A stretch of DNA of 64,000 nt from Pogostemon cablin (taxonomy: Eukaryota; Streptophyta; Magnoliopsida; Lamiales; Lamiaceae), in NCBI GenBank assembly GCA_023678885.1, contig CM042958.1:10534852-10598851 (forward strand), written 5' to 3'. The notes beneath the pieces are model-generated. The model was given only the letters and a program-made list of their open reading frames with translations. It was not told the DNA's origin and ran no database searches. Made by a program: the position numbers and the translations under genes. This document shows, one piece after another, positions 21,007-33,492 of this stretch (its first letter is position 1; each line of letters opens with the position of its first letter).

Positions 21007-23705
21007 TTAGTAAAGAGGGATGCCTCCACCAGAATATTCAATCTCCTGAATATGGCAAAAAAAAAAAAAAAAAGTCAAGGGCAGCATAGATACTTGCATT
21101 GAAAGCTAAGAAAAGGCGATATGCAGAAAAAAAGAAATAACAATAGATATAAAATGCTTAGTTATATTATATGGCTCAATTACAAAATTTAGAATGCAGA
21201 AAAGCATGAGTATATTTTTTGAACCGTGAAATGGGCAATCTGACTAGTGACTACTTAAAACTCTTAACATTATTCCAATTTTTCAAAAACTAAAAAAAAA
21301 TAGTGCCTAGAGTTAGACCTGCAGCATAAGACGAGAATGCTCATTGAACTTCCTATCAAGCTCAAATCATTTAATATGATTCAATCTAAGCTTAATTATG
21401 ATTCAGTTGCTTTTCAAATTTTAACCCACAGTTCCCAATTTTCATGACCAGAGTTAGGCAAAGTTATTGGAGGGAAGACTGTAATTTGGACTTCAAAGTG
21501 AGAATCAACTTGTCTGAGAAAGAAAATAAAAGGGTTTCAAGCTAGTACAAAACATATTTTACCCAAAGCATTCTTTTCTGCTCCTGAGGACATTCTTTGT
21601 AAAGTTTAAATAGTTAGAGGATATGTCAGGACCAAGATCAAAAGAAATAATGCTCATGATTTATCCCACTGCACAATTTTATCACTCAATACTGCTTATG
21701 TTTTCAGTGGTAATGGAACTATGGGATGAAATTATGAATTTTCTACCTACACAGTTACCATCACAAAAACAGAGTAAAATATAAAAAATTAAAGTTCAAT
21801 AGAATAGGTAAAGATATCCAGTATAAATCGTGTGAAGATTAATATTTCATCAAACCTGGGCTGGTGGCAAAGATGAAACCCAATCTGAAACATGAGTTGG
21901 AAGAAGACCCAAAGTGTTTAGCTTCAAAACAGAAAACAAAGTTGATAAGCTTTTAGTTTCATGATTCTAAAAAAGGATTAATCCAACAGAGATCAGAGAA
22001 CCAACCTTCCAGACACCAAGTCCCAAACCTACCAAATTAAGGGCAATAAATACCAGCTTAGGCAGCAAGAGATCCACTCTGTTGTCCTTGTAGGGCTCAA
22101 AAACTACAGGGAAAAATGATAGTGTTAGAATTGCTCATATCATAAGGCTAAAGATAATGCATAGTGCATACTCAATGGAATTAGTGAAAGAAATGATTAG
22201 CTTATAAAAATCATGAATCTAGTTAGCTCATAATTCACCCCCAACATATGTAGGTACAATGACGACATCTGTCACACTAGCTCATATTCCACGCCAACAT
22301 ATAAGCCAATCGCAATCACCCATAGGCAGATAAATGCATACAAGCGAGCACATAAGTTTTACTTAAGTGCCAACCAAAAAAGTAACTCCTCATGACAAAG
22401 GGTAAACTCGTTATTAAATATAAAATTCTATGGCTCTCAGCAACTACAATCACATCCACTTAAATGTACATTACATGAAAATAAACTGCATACAAGTAAA
22501 CACCACAAAAGGCAAAAAAGTTAAGAAAACGAAGAGTGGCTGCTTTTACTGCTTACCTTTTCCAACCCCTCGAAGCGCATTTACGGGCTGAAAAAGAGCT
22601 GAAAATGTGATACCAATGCTAAATAGATGAACAGTGCTTCCAGCCATCCACATCATAAAGGCCATCATGAACAAATTCTTGAAAGGTGCTTGTGCTACTT
22701 CCCATGCTTTCTGTGAGAATAAATAAATCAGCAATAAAAAAAAAAAAACAATGCAACACGGATATAGAAAATCCACCGAGACTGGCTAAAGAACAAAACT
22801 TCTTCTTAAAGATCACTAAGTAGCCTATAACCAAAACAAACGCTACCAGATAGTAATTTATTTTGAATAGTTTATGATTAATGGTTATTCGTCTGATATT
22901 CGGGTAAACTTAATTAAGAATATATCATATGTAGTATATTAGTATTAAACTGATCATTTACTAAATTACTTAATACAACAATAAAGGACAGTCTTTGACG
23001 TGCATAATGCAAAGGAATTATTTTTGTTCAAGTAACTTGATCAAGCTGCAAAAAAAAAGTAACATTTCCAGGTGAATTTGGACATCAACACAGAGGAAAC
23101 TCAGGAAATCCAACTTTAAAAGCACTAATTCAACACATAGTTAATAGTCAGCAACACTCTGCAATCACTTGACTTCGGATCTTAATCACATTATCCATTC
23201 TTCTGAAAAAGAAACCATCCATTGAAGCACGAGTTTAACAAAATTTCTAAGCATAGTATATATATCACAGAAAAAGTAATTATGTTTTAATAAGGTCGTA
23301 CAATAGATCTCATAGCAGGAAGTTGAATTCCTTCAAACACAAGCATGTCTCAACAAGAACTGAACTTTCTATCAATTCTGAACACATTCAGATAAAATTA
23401 ATCAAATCAAATAAAGTTGTATCGAAGCGTAATTTTGACCTGAGCTTTCCAGTTGGCTTCAGCGTCTTTCTTCTGTTTGCTCACAGCCGAATCATCCTAC
23501 TCGAAAGGGGAAAAAGTCGAAGTTAGAGTCACTTACAATAAAACAATCCCCAAATCAAATTAAACGCCACAGGTACCGATTCTTGGGAAGCGCGAGTGAA
23601 TCCCGGAGGATCAAGAATATCACGCGACGAATGCGACGTAGAATTGTCCGTGAATTCCACGGCCCATCGACGACCCGAACCCATTATTGCTTTGCCTTTG
23701 TCCAT
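21007..23705 (-). CDS. EMC4: ER membrane protein complex subunit 4
   Basis: Six minus-strand exons keep phase: 23705-23577, 23496-23440, 22710-22557, 22103-22006, 21921-21856, 21045-21007 (180 aa, the usual plant length). The start MDKGKAIMGSGRRWAV matches plant EMC4; upstream in-frame codons contain no ATG. The first third is soluble and cytosolic (RDILDPPGFTRASQ, then SKQKKDAEANWKAQ). KAWEVAQAPFKNLFMM and the MMWMAGSTVHLFSIGI membrane segment follow, then a second membrane region (LVFIALNLVGLGLG) and the conserved tail DWVSSLPPAQ ... GGGIPLY. EMC4 belongs to the conserved insertase that places tail-anchored and multipass proteins in the ER membrane. It appears intact. Confidence 0.93.
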
Positions 23706-24626
23706 CAGAATTCGCAACAAGACAGAATCAGCGTACGACTATGTACGAATCCAAAATACCGAGAAAGATTTTTAACTTTTCGGCAAAGGATTGATTTCTA
23801 TATGCGGTAGTGCCGAATGGGATTTCAACAAAGAGAGAGTGAACGAATGACCTTAAAGACTTGTTTGGTCGTTGCTCGAAGCAGATATTGTTTTGGTTTT
23901 GTTATGCCCCTTTCTTTTTCTAGGGTTTTTTTAGCGCTTTTTCTAGAATTTGTTTTCTTGGTTAACTATTTTCTGAAAATTATTAATTTTGATTTTAGCA
24001 GAAGGGTTTAGGGTTTTTTTACTTGAAAAATAAAAATTAAGTGGATAATTGCTGAAAACTTGTCTCACAATCTCTTTGAAAAGATTTTTTTTTCCTTAAC
24101 AACGCATTAAATCCAATCATAAGAGGGATTTGTTTCCACGTACAATGGAATTAAGAAATAAACAAAAATATATAAGATGAAAACTAATTATATCCCTTAA
24201 TTTAATAGTAAAAATTAAGTAAATCTTAAAAATAAAATAGATATTTAATGATAAGTTATAGAATAGTGCCTTGGGATTGGTGGAGGAAGTAAATCGCAAG
24301 ATGTGTCTCAAGTTGCTTCTAGGGAGGGCTCACCGTTTAACTTGTGCTTGCAAGGGGCCAAATCCATATCAAAGACAAGATTCGAACCCCACTTTGGGGC
24401 TACCAAACTCAGTTGGAAGGTCTTTCCATCATCCCCTCTATCACTTGAACTATGCCCTAGGCACTATATATGGAGAATCGGGGGTTGGTTTGTATCCCAA
24501 AATTAATGGAATTTTGGATGTAGGAATCATTGAAACTAATACAAACATGTATGAATTATCTAACTATATTTCAGATACAATTGTGGTCACAGAACAAGAA
24601 TCTAATTCTTTATACATCATTAATTA
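23706..24626. other. Intergenic, EMC4 promoter side and transporter 3' side
   Basis: Upstream of EMC4 and downstream of the transporter, which is also on minus. It contains a tRNA-derived SINE at about 24264-24468 and otherwise nothing recognisable. Short open frames at 23583-24011 overlap EMC4 antisense or its 5' region and are not credible genes. Confidence 0.6.
24264..24468 (-). mobile_element. tRNA-derived SINE
   Basis: Read on minus, 'tagttcaagtgatagagg' is a good match to the tRNA A box (TAGCTCAGTGGTAGAG) and 'ggggttcgaatcttg' to the B box (GGTTCGAATC). They are spaced about 60 bp apart as in tRNA-derived SINE heads, followed by a non-tRNA body. The body cannot fold as a tRNA, so this is a SINE rather than a tRNA gene. 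It lies in the 3' flank of the transporter gene. Confidence 0.6.
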
Positions 24627-27576
24627 TCATCTTCTTTTACAAGAAAACCTATCTGATACATTGGCAATAATAAAACCTGCAAAAACCTGAATCAAATGAC
24701 AACAATCAGTGGCTACGAAAAGAAGCAATGAACAATTCCTACAACGAAAGAGAGAGAGAAGACCTGAATGCAGCCGATGATATAAATGGCAGAGTAGTGA
24801 CGACCATGGATTATCATGTCAGCAACCATGGCTAATGGTATCGTCAACGACATTCCAAGGGTTGAAACCAGCGGGGTAGTCCACAAAACAGAGAGTGCCC
24901 TGGACATTTTTCAAGTCACCGAGTTAATCGTGTAACCCGGTTTCAGTTCACGTAATGCATGTTAACAAATCAATATTACTACAAGTTACTTATTTAGTTC
25001 CTATGGAATATACAAGTATACTTCTCTAACTTTGATAGCTCAAAATGTGTTGCCTCCTTCGTGACAATGAATGTTGACATTTCAATCAAATATGAGATGA
25101 AATATTAGTGTATATCAAGAAGACCATACCAGAGATAATCTGATAGAACACTTCCGACAATGCCGTTGAGCAGAATAAGTTCAGTAATGGATGTCGAACC
25201 AGGTAACTTGAACTGAGGCTCGATTCCAAGGGCATTAAGCGGCCAAGCTACAGCAACAAACGTAGCACCAGGTATTATTATCATCAACTAACGCAACACA
25301 ACACAACATAACAAAATGTTCGTCTCGTAAGTTAGAAAACTTGGAAATATAGTGAGTTATGGTTTCCTACCAAGCCACCAGAGACCCAATAAAGTGAAGA
25401 GTCCGATATAAGCAAAGAACTTCTGTACATCAACCTTGTCTCCTTCTGATCCAGCTGCTCGCTTGAGGAGCACTGCGAAATCCAATATACTAATTATTTA
25501 CGGATCAAAGAAAATAGATCAATAAAGTTTTTAATTGAATAACAAAATTTCATCACTATAAGTATACCGGTAAATAATCCATAAAATGCTGCCGAGAGGA
25601 GACCAAATATGTCCCCGGTGATTGAATGACTTCTTGTCCTAGGAAACAAAATGAATGCATGGCAATTAGAGGGTAAGAAGTTTCCCATTACCTCCAAACA
25701 TAATACTCCCTCCGTCCACTTTCAAGGGTATCATTTTTCCATTTTGAGCGTCCGCCCCCAAGGGTCTCATTTCCTTTTTTATTCACAAACACCCACTAAT
25801 ACAACTAAAAAATGGGACCCACACCTCCACTAATACAACTACCCACTACACATTAAATAATAATACTCCTTAATCCACGTGCAAAAAGCAAATGATACCC
25901 TTAAAGGCGGACGGAGGGAGTAACTGTTAATTCATACTAATAGTGTGCTACACATGCACAAGTTACCCAAGAATCAAATTGCATATAAGTCACAAGTTCA
26001 CTTAAAACAGACTATCGATTAGAACCAGCCCCACTTACTCAGTTATGCTAAGCATCTCATCTGGGGCCCATGTTTTCCCCAGAGTGGTCATTATAACACC
26101 AGTCATACTGACTAGAACGGCTGCGATTTTTGCAGCACTTACGGAGTCGTGCCCAATCAGTGCTCCGAAGAAAAGGGTGAAGAGCCCTGAAGTAGAAGTT
26201 AAGACAGTTGTGCTGGCAACACTGGTGTAAGCCAGAGCAGAGTTTGAGAAATACTGCAATAAGTCAAAATAATACAGATGATATTAGCATAAATTAAATT
26301 ACAGTACTGTATGAATGGAAACCTAATGACATGGCCTCTTCATTTGTCTAGCTCAGATGTCTTGATTCAAGAGCACTAATAACATCAGGATGCAAGAAGT
26401 ATTGTACCATCTATGACATCAATATCATAAATAAATTAGAGAAAATCTTTATGGCAAGCTAATACTTAATAATACAGTTCATAATTTCGGTGAGCACTCT
26501 CCAGTTGTTTTAATAATGGTTGATAGAAGTAAACGTCACTATTGTTTTCTTGGAAATTATGCAGATTAATATCAAAGTAGGTATACATAATGCTGACAAT
26601 AATACCTCTGTTATAAACCACACTGGAGCAAGATAAAGACTGCAGGTGATTATTTCCCTCAAGCTAAGTTCATGTGTTTCATTGAGGATATGAAACTCAT
26701 CTTCCTGGTCCTTAAGCAATAATGGGTGTCCAGCTTCAGTTTCACTTAAACTTATATCTGTCAAAAGGTAGCTCTTCAAAGCTCCTTCGGTATCATCCTG
26801 TGTTTCTTCGACCCTAAGGGGAAAGTTTAGCCGCCCTAAAGAAGTTGAGAGACTGATATTGCCATAAATATCTTTAATCCACTTCCTATCCAGGAATTTA
26901 TATATAAGATCTCTAAGAATTGATATAGGGAGATAGACCACCATGAGAGAGATCCACAAATATGTGAGAGCAAAAGGCTGTCTGTATTCCGTAAAAATTT
27001 TCTGCGAATTTCATAAATCATAGTAAAATCAATAATTGATCAAGGAAATGTACAAAACATTCATGTCATGCCCAAGATGTATATCATAAAGATCTTTAAC
27101 TTTTAACTAGGTGAGAAACGAAAGAAATCATACTACTTTTCAACTCAAGAGCATCAAAGTATTCATCAAGACTACAGTACTCAATCCTAAACACGTGGGC
27201 ATTTAACCAAATGATTGCAAATCGTACTAAATCATCAACCTTCATCTGTTCTAAAGCAATTCTTGATTCTGTTCTTAAGTATGACCTTATAGCCCCATAA
27301 AAATTTCTCTAAATTAACAGCAATTACGGGTGAATAAATTACAAGAATTTGATCTAGCAACTTCAATTCCTATTACATCAGCTTAGAAAAAGAACAGAGA
27401 AATTACTCCACCTAAAGTAACAAACTCATAAAAAACAAAAAATACTCATACAGAGACACGCACATTTTAGGGGCAAAAATGGAAAGGTGGCCTACCTGCG
27501 TAACCTCAGCAGAAGTAACCCATATCAATACAAAAGCTCCAATCATGCCCAACCCCGCTTGATACCTCCAACCCAT
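24627..27576 (-). CDS. SLC35F/EamA-type ten-TM transporter
   Basis: Eight minus-strand exons keep phase: 27576-27496, 27001-26606, 26253-26039, 25638-25568, 25472-25371, 25247-25130, 24899-24764, 24686-24627 (392 aa). The start MGWRYQAGLGMIGAF fits the first membrane helix. A long hydrophilic loop encoded in exon 2 includes ETQDDTEGALKSYLL. Then come STTVLTSTSGLFTLFFG, SVSAAKIAAVLVSMTGVI, a loop with KRAAGSEGDKVDVQKF, and the well-conserved VGSVLSDYLW / TPLVSTLGMSLTIPLAM / ADMIIHGRHYSAIY blocks. This is the plant SLC35F5-like branch of the drug/metabolite transporter superfamily, probably on an endomembrane. The substrate cannot be told from sequence. A Stowaway MITE sits in intron 3. It appears intact. 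Confidence 0.87.
25704..25922. mobile_element. Stowaway MITE with well-preserved TIRs
   Basis: The termini CTCCCTCCGTCC (25706 on) and GGACGGAGGGAG (to 25920) are perfect inverted repeats flanked by TA on both sides, the Stowaway (Tc1/mariner-type) signature. Inner arms ('aagggtatcattt' / 'aaatgatacccttaa') extend the hairpin. Length is about 215 bp, non-coding. It lies in intron 3 of the transporter gene and looks young compared with the other copies. Confidence 0.9.
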
Positions 27577-27736
27577 CCTTCAAGAAAATACTAAAAACCC
27601 ACACAGGAACAAATTGTTGAGAATCCAAGAATGATAAAGAGGGACAAAAGTAGAGGAAATGCGTCCGTTTTCTCTGGAAAAAAGTGAGAAAACTAGAACA
27701 GTTTCGACTAGAAGAAGGTTTGATTCTTGAAAATGC

Positions 27737-28534
27737 CTGAATGATATGTTAATTATAGAAAAACGAGAGGCCGAAGCCAGTACAATTACATATAATAAAT
27801 ACTCCACAACCGGAGCAACCAAAGAAAAACAAACCTATCTAGCTAGCAAATGCTGAAAAGTAATAAATACTCCACAACCGGAGCAACCAAAGAAAAACAA
27901 ACCTATCTAGCTAGCAAATGCTGAAAAGTAATTACATGCATAATTATGGAGTAAACCAAGCCATCAACCGAAGGACGAATACCGTTGAAAATTGCGTCAT
28001 TCCGAGCCTTCCATATGAGGAAGACACTTCCATAGAGGGCAAGCGTCCGTTTCTTCTTCTCCTGCACATGTTGACGTCGATCTTTTCTGAGCCACTTAAG
28101 GCCGGCCTTCAAGGTGGTGATCTGTCTTCTCCACTCTACCTCATACCTAACCCGGTTCCATACATGCTTCGTGAACGGACACTCGAAGAAGAGATGATCT
28201 CTTGATTCTTGTGTTCCTACGCACAGCACACACTCGTCCAGGCTCTCGGGGGATCTCAATCTGTCCATGGTGAGAAGGCGGTTTCTCACAGCAATCCACA
28301 TTCTAAACGAATGCTTCTGAGGGGCCCATGGACTCCATAACTTCTTATAGATAGGCTGTACCGGCATAGAATGAGAAACTAGCCAATACAACTTACCTAC
28401 TCGAAGTCTTCCCATCTCCGAGCACGAGGCTATAGTAGAAATTATGTCGCCTCCAATCCGCGCTCTTACCCTGTCCCTCGCTTTGAGTATATCTTTCCAT
28501 ACTATTGAGGCGCTGTAATTCACCTCAACATCCC
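27737..28534 (-). mobile_element. LINE fragment with RT zinc-binding domain
   Basis: The minus-strand frame from about 28523 to 27903 encodes WSPWAPQKHSFRMWIAVRNR, LDECVLCVGTQESRDHLFFE and CPFTKHVW. This is the C-x2-C-x(n)-H-x4-C zinc-binding region found after the reverse transcriptase of plant LINEs. It is 5'-truncated, lacking RT and endonuclease. The 17-bp direct repeats TTGATTCTTGAAAATGC at 27720-27736 and 28535-28551 bracket it, as a target duplication would. No poly(A) tract is evident at its 3' (low-coordinate) end. Confidence 0.65.
27793..27930. repeat. Two-copy 68-bp tandem repeat at the LINE 3' end
   Basis: The unit starting 'taataaatactccacaacc' and ending 'gcaaatgctgaaaag' is repeated exactly at 27793 and 27861. 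Because the copies look identical, the duplication is recent. Confidence 0.9.
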
Positions 28535-28916
28535 TTGATTCTTGAAAATGCTTGCCAACAAAGAAGGGGGGAAAAGAATCTTGAAAATGCGTTGAATGTT
28601 AGTTTGTAGCCGCCTTTACTCGTCGGCAATTGACTTGATCTTGGAGGTGCCTTCCACTAAACCATAAAGAAAAAATTAGTGTAAAAATGTTAATTAGGGG
28701 TCAAACGTTGAATTCCTGCAGTACGGGCCTACGGCTACGTCTATTTACCCATACAAATTCGACTTTTATTTTGTAATTAAAAAAATAGAAAATTATACTT
28801 GTAATCTCACAATAATTAATAATCCTCCTATTATAAGGTATCCATACTTGAAAATAAATGAAAATAAATATATTTGAACTGAACGCCAAAAATAGTAAAA
28901 TTGACACTTTAAAAAT

Positions 28917-29230
28917 GGACGGAGGGAGTATTTAGTAGTAGATCCTAAAAATGAAATACTCTATTGGTCTGACTATTTTTACTCACTTTTTATATTGAGG
29001 TGTCTCATATATTTTATTCTCAACAACTTTATATTGAGGTGTCTCGTGTATTTTATTTATTTCATTAATAGACGGAGGAATATTTAGTAGTAGATCCTAA
29101 AAATGAAATACTCCATTGGTCTGACTATATTTACTCACTTTTTATATTGAGGTGTCTCGTATATTTTATTCCCAACAATTTTTATTGAGGTGTCTCGTGT
29201 ATTTTATTTATTTCATTAATAGTAAAAATG
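28917..29230. repeat. Stowaway-derived fragments, partly duplicated
   Basis: A GGACGGAGGGAGTA terminus at 28917-28931 is followed by two copies of a block with 'tatttagtagtagatcctaa' (28930 and 29081) and several copies of 'tatattgaggtgtctc'. A further 'agacggagga' occurs at 29071. These look like rearranged MITE remnants. Confidence 0.55.
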
Positions 29231-29357
29231 CATTATACATCTTACTCACTTTTTATATTTTATTCATTAATCCCAACCACTTTTATAAATTTTTCTTTCA
29301 AAATTATCAATTTATCCCTATTTCTTCTTATATTATATCATATAGTATTAAAAAAAA

Positions 29358-29465
29358 CAGCACTCAGCATATGGAATTTTGAGTGGCGGTGAGATTTAGA
29401 CCCTGGACCTTTGCTAGCCTGAACTCTGATATCAGGTTAAACGACCACCTCATCTAAAAACTTAA
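29358..29465 (-). repeat. Possible SINE or short retroelement fragment
   Basis: Read on minus, 'gatgaggtggtcgtttaacc' then 'tgatatcagag' and 'agggtctaaatctcacc' resembles degenerate A and B boxes at roughly tRNA spacing. There is no clear boundary or duplication. Confidence 0.3.
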
Positions 29466-29883
29466 GCTTTTAGAGAGGAGAGAATAATCATTTAATATTT
29501 AAACAAATTACTCTAACATAAGGGAGATACTTTTTTATTTTTATTTTATTAGTAATTTTCCATTTTCTCTCGTACTTTTCTTTTCTTTCTTTTAACACCA
29601 CACAATATTATAATATTATTATAATAACATCATCATTTTTTTTTTAAATTCTATCACACTATTATCCTACAAATTAAAATACTTTAAAATTCAAATTAAC
29701 ACTTTATTATTCATGAATTATAAAGCCAACGTTTAATCTCGCACCAAAACACCTGGATGGATTCCCAACACATTTCTTGTGATTTTTTAAGTAGAAGAGT
29801 TACCACAATCAGTCAAAAAACATTATCAAACCACACATTATGAAAACTTTGTTCATGTAAAAGACCAATAAGATGAGTGAGTT

Positions 29884-30062
29884 TCTTGTGCGCCCGGATA
29901 CACGAATTTAGATCTGTGTCCTTTTGCAAATTCTGTGGCTCTTTACAATTTAAACTTCCTAACAATATATATGTTTAAATAGAATAGGAAGGGGAATGAT
30001 TGTGTTCACATGGGGACACAGACTGTGTCCACATGTTCCCGTGACGCAGGAGCTTTTGCCCA
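29884..30062. repeat. Short MITE, GTGCGCCC family, copy 2
   Basis: It begins TTCTTGTGCGCCCGGATAC and ends CAGGAGCTTTTGCC, with 'ttgcaaattctgtggct' and 'gtttaaatagaata' inside and a GGGGACACAGACTGTGTCC palindrome near the right end. The copy at 49186-49350 runs in the opposite orientation. Confidence 0.5.
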
Positions 30063-30236
30063 ATAAGATTGTACTTTCGTGTATGGTTGCAACAATCATT
30101 TCAACCATCAAATTAATATCCCTAAAGAAAGAGTTGAAGTAGAGACATGATACATTGGTAAAGCTGATTATTAAAAAAATAAAAATAAAATCTGCTGGAA
30201 TACTGTGAGGAAAATTGTAGCCAAGATATTATTTGA

Positions 30237-33200
30237 TCAAGTTGTAAAAATTTGAGGTACAAGGTTTCTTTGTCTAACCAATTCATGAAGATCATGGACA
30301 ATCTTAAAAACGGCGTCCGGACGAGCAAGCCTGAGCGCGTTCTGCGACATTGTAATAAGCTCGTCTTGTTTCGGACCAAACCACTGAGAAACAATGCTGG
30401 CAATCTCTTTCGGAGACTTTGAGAATTTCCCACATCCATTTTGAACAACATATGGCACATTTCCAGCTTCCTGAGCATTGTTTAGGGAGTTTAAAAGAGT
30501 CGAATAAAGTTCATTTTTCAGTTCACTGTAAACGGACAGCAACTGAGGATTGACATTCTTAGTACCACAAAATTGGACACAGGACACTGCTTGCGGTTGT
30601 AGTTTATAAAAGAAAAGGTCGGAGAACCATCATTACCTGACCAGCAATGTAATTGTTTAGGATGATCGGAAGTCCACGAATCATAGCCTCCGCAATTGTC
30701 CCAGGGCCAGCCTGTGGGAACATTATTGTCGTTGTTGAGATGATAATTCACGAAGGGGGAAAATTACTTCGATAAGAGTATATACCTTGGTGATAATGCA
30801 ATCGCACGCACCCATGCACTCCTCCATTTTGGTCACAAAGCCCTTCACCTATATAATTCAAGGAACATTGAGATTTCTCTGCAGGATTTTACAGAGATAT
30901 AAAACATGGAAATGAAAGTTTAATAAATAAGAAATGTGAGGAAGCATTACCTGGACAGGAATCTTCCAGTCGATTGATTGCAGTTTGTTTACTAACTTTT
31001 TGTTTCGACCACAAATCACAAGAACTTGCCCAATAGGTTCTCTATGTGTTTCGTCATAAAGTGCATCCCCAAGGGCTCGAGCAGTGGCCTCAATGGGCCC
31101 CATACCTTCACCACCACCCATTAGTAACACTGCGGGAAGGTGCTCTTCCATGCCCAGCTCCTTCCTCAATACGTCCTACAGATTATAATATTTTCTAATA
31201 TAAATAACCCTGATAAACTCTGTAAAAGATAATAGACATTTTTGTACTGATGGAAGCATACTGTTCGATGCTCATAAAAAGAAATAATACATTAAAATTT
31301 ATAGTTAAAAAAAATGTTAATTTTTAAGCAATTTTACTATAGATTTTACATATACTGCCACCAATCCCTACAGTCCCACATGAAATTGCAAGCCGAAAAA
31401 TGAACAAACCATAAGAAACTAGGATGCAGATTTGTTCCCATGACATAGAGTGGAGTCTTGACTAGTCACACCGGGAATTTCTAATTCACAACAATAACTT
31501 TTATACCCCTTTGAATTGATCACAACAACTAAAGTAATTTTCAAATCTAATTCACAACAGGAATTCTTCAACATTTGGATCAAATGTGGAACAAAAAAAA
31601 CACCACAAATAAAATGTGCAAAACTTATGCTTTCTCTGGCTCATGGGCAATGAATGCCAATCATGATTTTATAGAATTGAAACCTTTACTGATTTTTTTT
31701 AGCATTCCCAACATCCCAACAGAATCAGATAACTCGTATAACAAGGTAAATATCGACCAACCAAGAAAATGATCAAATTCTTGAACGAAACAAAACAAAA
31801 CAAAGCAAAACAAGATGTCATCTTTCATGAACTATTATATGTGAATTAAAAATTGAAAATATGAAGCATAAATTAAAAGCACCTTTGGGCGAACAGGCTT
31901 CACAAATGAGGGCCTCACAGGAAGGCCATAAACCTTAATTTGCGAGCGTTGAACACCAGCTCTTAATGCGCGTTTTGCTAACTCTTCTGATGGGCAGTAA
32001 CATCTTGTTACAAGCTTGTGAAACCTACCATAGATGACATTAAATATCAATTTCACTTTAAATTTCAATAAAAGTAGCATAACGAGCAAAAGGCTGCTGG
32101 GCATACCATGTGGGATGACAAGTTGACAGGTCAGTTACCACCGTGGTAAAAACAATTTTATCTAGTAGACCCTTAGCCCTCAAAATACGAAGTGGTACAT
32201 GTTGCATCAAAGGATGTACACTGATAATAATATCTGGCTGGTACTTCATCAATCCTTTAGCAACCTCTCTAGGGAAATTGAAACCAGTATTTGGTGAGAA
32301 TCACATGTAGACCTGGAAACTGATGATGATGCCAAAATGCAACAAAAGTGTATGGGAAAACTGTTTTGGCCAATCTGTTTCAGTCTACATGTTTTAGCAT
32401 CAATGAAATTGCTTTATGATTTCCTTCAATGATACATATTTGAATTCATAATCAATAAAATAGTACCATAAGATTGTCAAAGCAGCAACTATTACATGTT
32501 TAAAATGTTAAAAAGTCCTAGGTTCAATGATACAACTTCTTGTAAATTAGATAAATTTTGAGAAGTTGACTAACCTAGCTATGAAAGTTGAGGTGGCAGC
32601 AAAATTGGTTCGATGGACGAGTCGTGGAGCAGTAGCATAGTATGTCATCCTCCACAGTGTTCCATGTTTTACAAGAAAGTTATAACTCTTCGGTAACTGA
32701 TTAAAGGGCCACGGTGTATGATCTGTCCACAAGTCAGTGATAAAAACCTGTAAAAGAAGTTCTTAAAACCCAATGCCACAATAAACTAGATTCTAATGGC
32801 AGGAAATCATGTGCAGTTAGTTATTCATTTTCTTCTTCCTAACTTAGAAGCAGTGAAGCACAAGGAAAGGGATATACAAATTACAAACTGTTCTGCCTAA
32901 TCTTCACACAATTTAATCATCAATTACACAGCCAAGATAGATCATGCCACAGGAAGAAGGAACGGTTTAAAGCATTGGAATCAAAATAGGTAGTCAACAA
33001 AAACTATACCTGGTACTCATCTCCAAATTCTTCACTAAAAGCTGCCTTAATGGCCTCAGCAGAAGCTCTATGACCTCCACCAGTGTCACTCATCAATATC
33101 AAAACTTTCTTGGGGGCATCAGATGCAACAGCATTAACAGGAATTCCCTCTGATTCCTCCAAAACCCCATTCCCATCATCTCCACACCCGTTAATTTCCC

Positions 33201-33492
33201 CAGGATCAACACGAACCGAGGCAAAACCAAGAGGGATTCTCTCACAATGGAACCTTATAGCACTATTGAATTGATTCAACACGCTTCTAATGCTAAAAGC
33301 AGCATCTTTACTACTGAGGCTCAACGAAGCCACAACCTTGGGCTTCTTCCTAGCATCAAAATACAAGTAACTCGAATACGACGTGGGTGGGCCATCCGTG
33401 TGAAGCCTGGAGGAATAGAATACGAGAGACCCCAATTGGGAAACAAAACCAACTGGATTCGTAGATTCTTGGCTAACAGTTGAGGGCTGCAT
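30237..33492 (-). CDS. MGD1: Monogalactosyldiacylglycerol synthase (type A)
   Basis: Eight minus-strand exons keep phase: 33492-33010, 32747-32575, 32268-32107, 32024-31883, 31175-30951, 30848-30786, 30711-30637, 30470-30237 (518 aa). The start is the first ATG (MQPSTVSQE); the codons upstream have no ATG. A long Ser-rich N terminus fits the chloroplast transit peptide of type A enzymes. The N-terminal GT28-like half carries [14 protein letters not shown] (TGGGH at 137-141) and [12 protein letters not shown]. The C-terminal half carries MGGGEGMGP (339-347) and [17 protein letters not shown] for UDP-galactose binding. The enzyme transfers galactose from UDP-Gal to diacylglycerol at the chloroplast inner envelope and makes the main thylakoid lipid. 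It appears intact. Confidence 0.95.

Larger units (their letters stand above)
27577..30236. other. Intergenic, transporter promoter to MGD1 3' end
   Basis: Upstream of the transporter start. It contains a 5'-truncated LINE fragment (27737-28534), Stowaway-derived pieces (28917-29230), a possible SINE (29358-29465) and a GTGCGCCC-family MITE (29884-30062). No host gene seen. Confidence 0.65.

Noticed and set aside
24330..24440. tRNA gene suggested by A and B box-like sequence
   Set aside because: The boxes are present on minus but flanking sequence does not allow an acceptor stem or anticodon arm; it fits a SINE head.
24271..24690. Plus-strand 139-codon frame
   Set aside because: It runs antisense through a SINE and the last exon of the transporter; codon pattern and context give no support.
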